54,549 nt of DNA from an uncultured Clostridia bacterium (lineage in GTDB: Bacteria > Bacillota > Clostridia > TANB77 > CAG-508), in contig CALXEX010000011.1 in assembly GCA_944387445.1 (NCBI GenBank), positions 1-54,549 on the forward strand, in the 5' to 3' direction. The position numbers and the translations under genes are program-made. The notes under the pieces are model-generated. The model was not told where the DNA came from. It searched no databases and saw only the letters and a program-made list of their open reading frames with translations. This document shows, piece by piece, positions 53,852 to 54,549 of the stretch; position 1 is the stretch's first letter; each line of letters starts with the position of its first letter.

Positions 53852-54364
53852 CTAAATATTTTTCTTTCTAGTCAAGAAAATTCCAATAACTAATCCAATA
53901 AAAATAATTGGTGCTATTCTAATAAAAGCCCACTCAAAAGAATGAATAGCCACTCCTAAAACTGCTTTTTCTGGATCATTATAATCCCAATTCAAGTATG
54001 GACTATTTAATAAATTTAGAACTATAAAAATACCAACTATAATTACGCATAATGAGATTAGTAACCAATGAATTATTTTCCTTCTCTCATTCTTTCTTTG
54101 TGATAGTTGTAAGTTTATTACTTCTAATTTTTCAGAAATTGCTTTTAAATCATCTACTTTAGATTCAGAAATTTTTTCTCCAAGCAAAGTGCTTACAGTT
54201 GTATCTAAAACTTCTGATAATTTAATTAGCATTTCTGCATCTGGAACAGATAAACCTTGTTCCCATTTTGAAATTGTTTGTCTAACTACATTTAACTTTA
54301 TAGCTAGTTCTTCTTGTGAAAGTCCTTTTGATTTTCTTAATGATTTAATGTTTTCTTTTAACAT
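53852..54364 (-). CDS. XRE-family HTH protein with membrane helices
   Basis: 170 residues. HTH at 1-60 (IKSLRKSKGLSQEELAIKL and RQTISKWEQGLSVPDAEML), a coiled helix, then two membrane segments (about 96-116 and 148-165). Membrane-tethered XRE regulators often control the transporter encoded next to them; the ABC genes follow here. Confidence 0.88.
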   Translation of the reverse strand: MLKENIKSLRKSKGLSQEELAIKLNVVRQTISKWEQGLSVPDAEMLIKLSEVLDTTVSTLLGEKISESKVDDLKAISEKLEVINLQLSQRKNERRKIIHWLLISLCVIIVGIFIVLNLLNSPYLNWDYNDPEKAVLGVAIHSFEWAFIRIAPIIFIGLVIGIFLTRKKNI

Positions 54365-54392
54365 TTTTTTGGCAACTCCTTTCTTTACAATT

Positions 54393-54421
54393 ATTATATA
54401 AAGAACTGTCCGTTGCTACAA
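54393..54421 (-). promoter_or_regulatory. Promoter of the XRE gene
   Basis: TTGTAG (54421-54416), 17 bases, TATAAT (54398-54393), about 30 bases before the ATG. Confidence 0.6.
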
Positions 54422-54549
54422 GCAATGCTTTTTAACATTTTAGATTTTCCTTTATAATTCAGCATTTTAGTCATATATTGTAATTTGTAATTCTAATCTT
54501 TCATAAGTTTTTTATTTTCAAATACTAATAAAACACTAAATATTATCTC

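Noticed and set aside
1..54549. tRNA or rRNA genes
   Set aside because: No cloverleaf-like or rRNA-like stretches were noticed; the few GC-rich stretches are hairpins or foreign ORFs.
1..54549. CRISPR array, prophage or IS transposase
   Set aside because: No regularly spaced repeats, phage structural genes or transposase motifs seen.

Overview
The window is very AT-rich (roughly 28 percent GC by eye) and reads as chromosome from an anaerobic, spore-forming member of the Clostridia. The evidence is spore genes (gerQ, cwlJ, cotJA-cotJB-cotJC, spoIIP), a rubrerythrin/PerR pair, a ferredoxin, a T-box leader, CIRCE and Bce-type regulation. Nearly all genes are on the minus strand; the exceptions are a ROK-like gene, cdd, xpt, a DUF1836 gene, a small Cys-rich ORF and a lysR gene.

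Layout. 1-1.6 kb: 5' end of ffh, ylxM, gerQ, cwlJ. 2-3.7 kb: ECF sigma factor with its membrane partner. 4-9 kb: Phe-tRNA synthetase operon (T-box, orf113, pheS, orf119, pheT). 9-13.6 kb: a secreted five-trefoil GH25 muramidase and cotJABC. 13.9-19.3 kb: ROK-like protein, cytidine deaminase, pyruvate kinase, acyl-ACP thioesterase, glucose-6-phosphate isomerase. 19.6-28.4 kb: spoIIP, tspO, an odd ORF, dnaE, class B sortase, a TPKTG-anchored surface protein, hsp20. 28.7-37 kb: ogt, rubrerythrin/perR, xpt, acyl-CoA ligase, DUF1836, a foreign-looking ORF, ferredoxin, GNAT, csaA-like, nadE, nadD. 37-44.7 kb: secreted and hypothetical proteins, and a LysR-controlled divergent cluster. 44.8-50 kb: a complete Bce/Yxd-type two-component plus ABC peptide-resistance module with YxeA. 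50-54.4 kb: ITPase-like protein, truncated GntR regulator, ABC transporter, XRE regulator.

Main discovery. Two sporulation/germination genes, cwlJ and spoIIP, are broken by three apparent +1 frameshifts (two in cwlJ, one in spoIIP). All three lie at the same tetranucleotide, CGGA, with CGG in the zero frame. Skipping the C gives GGA (Gly), at what I recall as conserved Gly positions, and restores the family C-terminus each time. In a manual check of every CGG on the coding strands, I found no in-frame CGG in any other native-looking gene. The remaining in-frame CGG codons are in three ORFs that look foreign or atypical (13888-14940, 21604-21972, 34042-34281). This suggests that CGG is an unassigned or 'hungry' codon here and that CGGA works as a +1 recoding signal, possibly gating spore functions.

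Other patterns. Three copies of a large fold-back repeat sit between genes with covarying outer arms; a second palindromic element family and a family of GGGAC/GTCCC hairpins lie at gene ends. Several operators can be read directly: CIRCE, a PerR/Fur-type palindrome, a BceR-type box, and a 21-bp palindrome on the acyl-CoA ligase promoter.
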